A stretch of 6,032 nucleotides of DNA from a bacterium UBA1790 (GTDB lineage Bacteria; Bacteroidota; Bacteroidia; Bacteroidales; Muribaculaceae): positions 284-6,315 of the forward strand of contig DCGA01000122.1 in the NCBI GenBank assembly GCA_002314465.1. Reading direction: 5' to 3'. This document shows, one piece after another, positions 5,896 through 6,032 of the stretch. The translations under genes were made by a program, and so were the position numbers. The notes beneath the pieces were generated by a model. That model did no database searches. It was not told the DNA's origin and was given only the letters and a program-made list of their open reading frames with translations. Within the stretch, counting starts at the first letter, position 1. Each line of letters opens with the position of its first letter.

Positions 5896-5928
5896 GCTTC
5901 GCGTGGGTGGATACGGCCTCGCGGAGCT
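5891..5928 (-). terminator. Probable terminator of the membrane-protein gene
   Basis: AGCTTCGCG (5895-5903) and CGCGGAGCT (5920-5928) pair over 9 positions with a single C/A mismatch on the minus-strand transcript, around a 16-base loop. The stem is followed by a minus-strand run of five T (5895-5891). It begins 22 bp after the stop codon at 5951. The left arm is also one of the dispersed repeat elements. Confidence 0.55.
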
Positions 5929-5950
5929 ATTTGGATAATTGTCTTCAGTT

Positions 5951-6032
5951 CTAAAAAATTGTCTGGGTGAGGATGAGGGCGGTGATGAGGGCTGTGAGGA
6001 GGATGACGGCGTAGGCTGCGGCGGCGATGGTG
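5951..6032 (-). CDS. C-terminal end of an unidentified membrane protein (partial)
   Basis: The frame is open from the window edge to a TAG at 5951-5953 and gives 26 residues that are almost entirely hydrophobic: TIAAAAYAVILLTALITALI followed by LTQTIF. This is the length and composition of one transmembrane helix at the extreme C-terminus. Codon use (ATC, CTC, GCC, ACC) is like the other genes here, which supports real coding. A 12-bp near-tandem repeat (5972-5983, 5984-5995) encodes the TALI-TALI pattern. The family cannot be named from so short a piece. A hairpin terminator follows. Confidence 0.65.
   Translation of the reverse strand, partial: TIAAAAYAVILLTALITALILTQTIF

Larger units (their letters stand above)
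5675..5910 (+). repeat. Dispersed AAGCTTCGCG + G-rich element, three full copies and one degenerate
   Basis: The 10-mer AAGCTTCGCG occurs exactly at 5750-5759, 5805-5814 and 5894-5903. Each copy is followed by a G-rich tail: GTGGGG, AGGGGGTGGTG and TGGGTGG. A degenerate copy, TTCGCAGTGGGGG, begins at about 5675. Sequences before the first two full copies are also related (ATAAACTGAAAG followed by AATTA). The elements punctuate the tandem arrays listed separately. Confidence 0.75.
5579..5950. other. Repeat-rich intergenic region upstream of the CoA transferase
   Basis: This 372-bp stretch has no credible gene. Its left end (to about 5660) holds the CoA transferase promoter and leader. The middle and right are a mosaic of short tandem arrays and dispersed AAGCTTCGCG elements, and the right end carries the terminator of the gene entering from the window edge. 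The only short frames, such as one starting at 5798, are translations of the repeats. Confidence 0.8.

Noticed and set aside
5750..5910. CRISPR array from the repeated AAGCTTCGCG elements
   Set aside because: The repeats are only 10 bp, spacings are irregular (55 and 89 bp), the intervening DNA is itself repetitive, and no cas gene is present.
5579..5950. Riboswitch or small RNA in the CoA transferase upstream region
   Set aside because: The leader downstream of the predicted transcript start is only about 40 AT-rich bases with no conserved structure, and the remaining region is explained by repeats and a terminator.

Overview
The window is a stretch of a Bacteroidota chromosome, most likely order Bacteroidales. 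Three intergenic regions carry the characteristic sigma-ABfr type promoter (TAnnTTTG at -7, two of them with TTTG about 19-20 bp upstream). There are no obvious Shine-Dalgarno sites, and the proteins (RuvB start MEQDFDIR, succinate-type CoA transferase, secreted prolyl oligopeptidase) fit that group. Coding DNA is moderately GC-rich and the intergenic DNA is AT-rich. Family or genus cannot be fixed from the sequence alone.

Every gene is on the minus strand, so transcription runs from high to low coordinates. The C-terminal tail of an unidentified membrane protein (5951-6032, cut by the window edge) is followed by a probable hairpin terminator. Next comes a 372-bp intergenic region packed with short-period repeats, which ends in the promoter of an acetyl-CoA hydrolase/succinate CoA transferase family gene (4076-5578). 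That gene has its own promoter and its own intrinsic terminator (about 4001-4041) and looks monocistronic. A second promoter (3916-3947) drives an exported prolyl oligopeptidase (1768-3888). Only 15 bp later comes a small exported protein of unknown function with a calcium-loop-like D-x-N-x-D-G segment (1123-1752), so the two probably form an operon. A 15-bp perfect hairpin (1069-1106) closes this unit. Just beyond it starts a CGAxxG-type putative redox protein (548-1051) with no convincing promoter of its own. The window ends in the N-terminal 136 residues of RuvB (1-409), behind a promoter so close to the start codon that the mRNA may be leaderless.

Functionally the genes are mixed housekeeping and metabolism: DNA recombination (RuvB), short-chain acid and CoA metabolism (CoA transferase), and envelope peptide degradation (prolyl oligopeptidase with its partner). 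There is no sign of a mobile element, defence system, CRISPR array or RNA gene. I do not see a clear new multi-gene system. The less ordinary content is non-coding: a modular repeat region at 5670-5930 in which different short tandem arrays share the same AAGCTTCGCG plus G-rich cap, a 17-bp exact repeat shared with the peptidase promoter spacer, an 8-bp-period array over a stop codon, and the hairpin directly in front of the redox gene.
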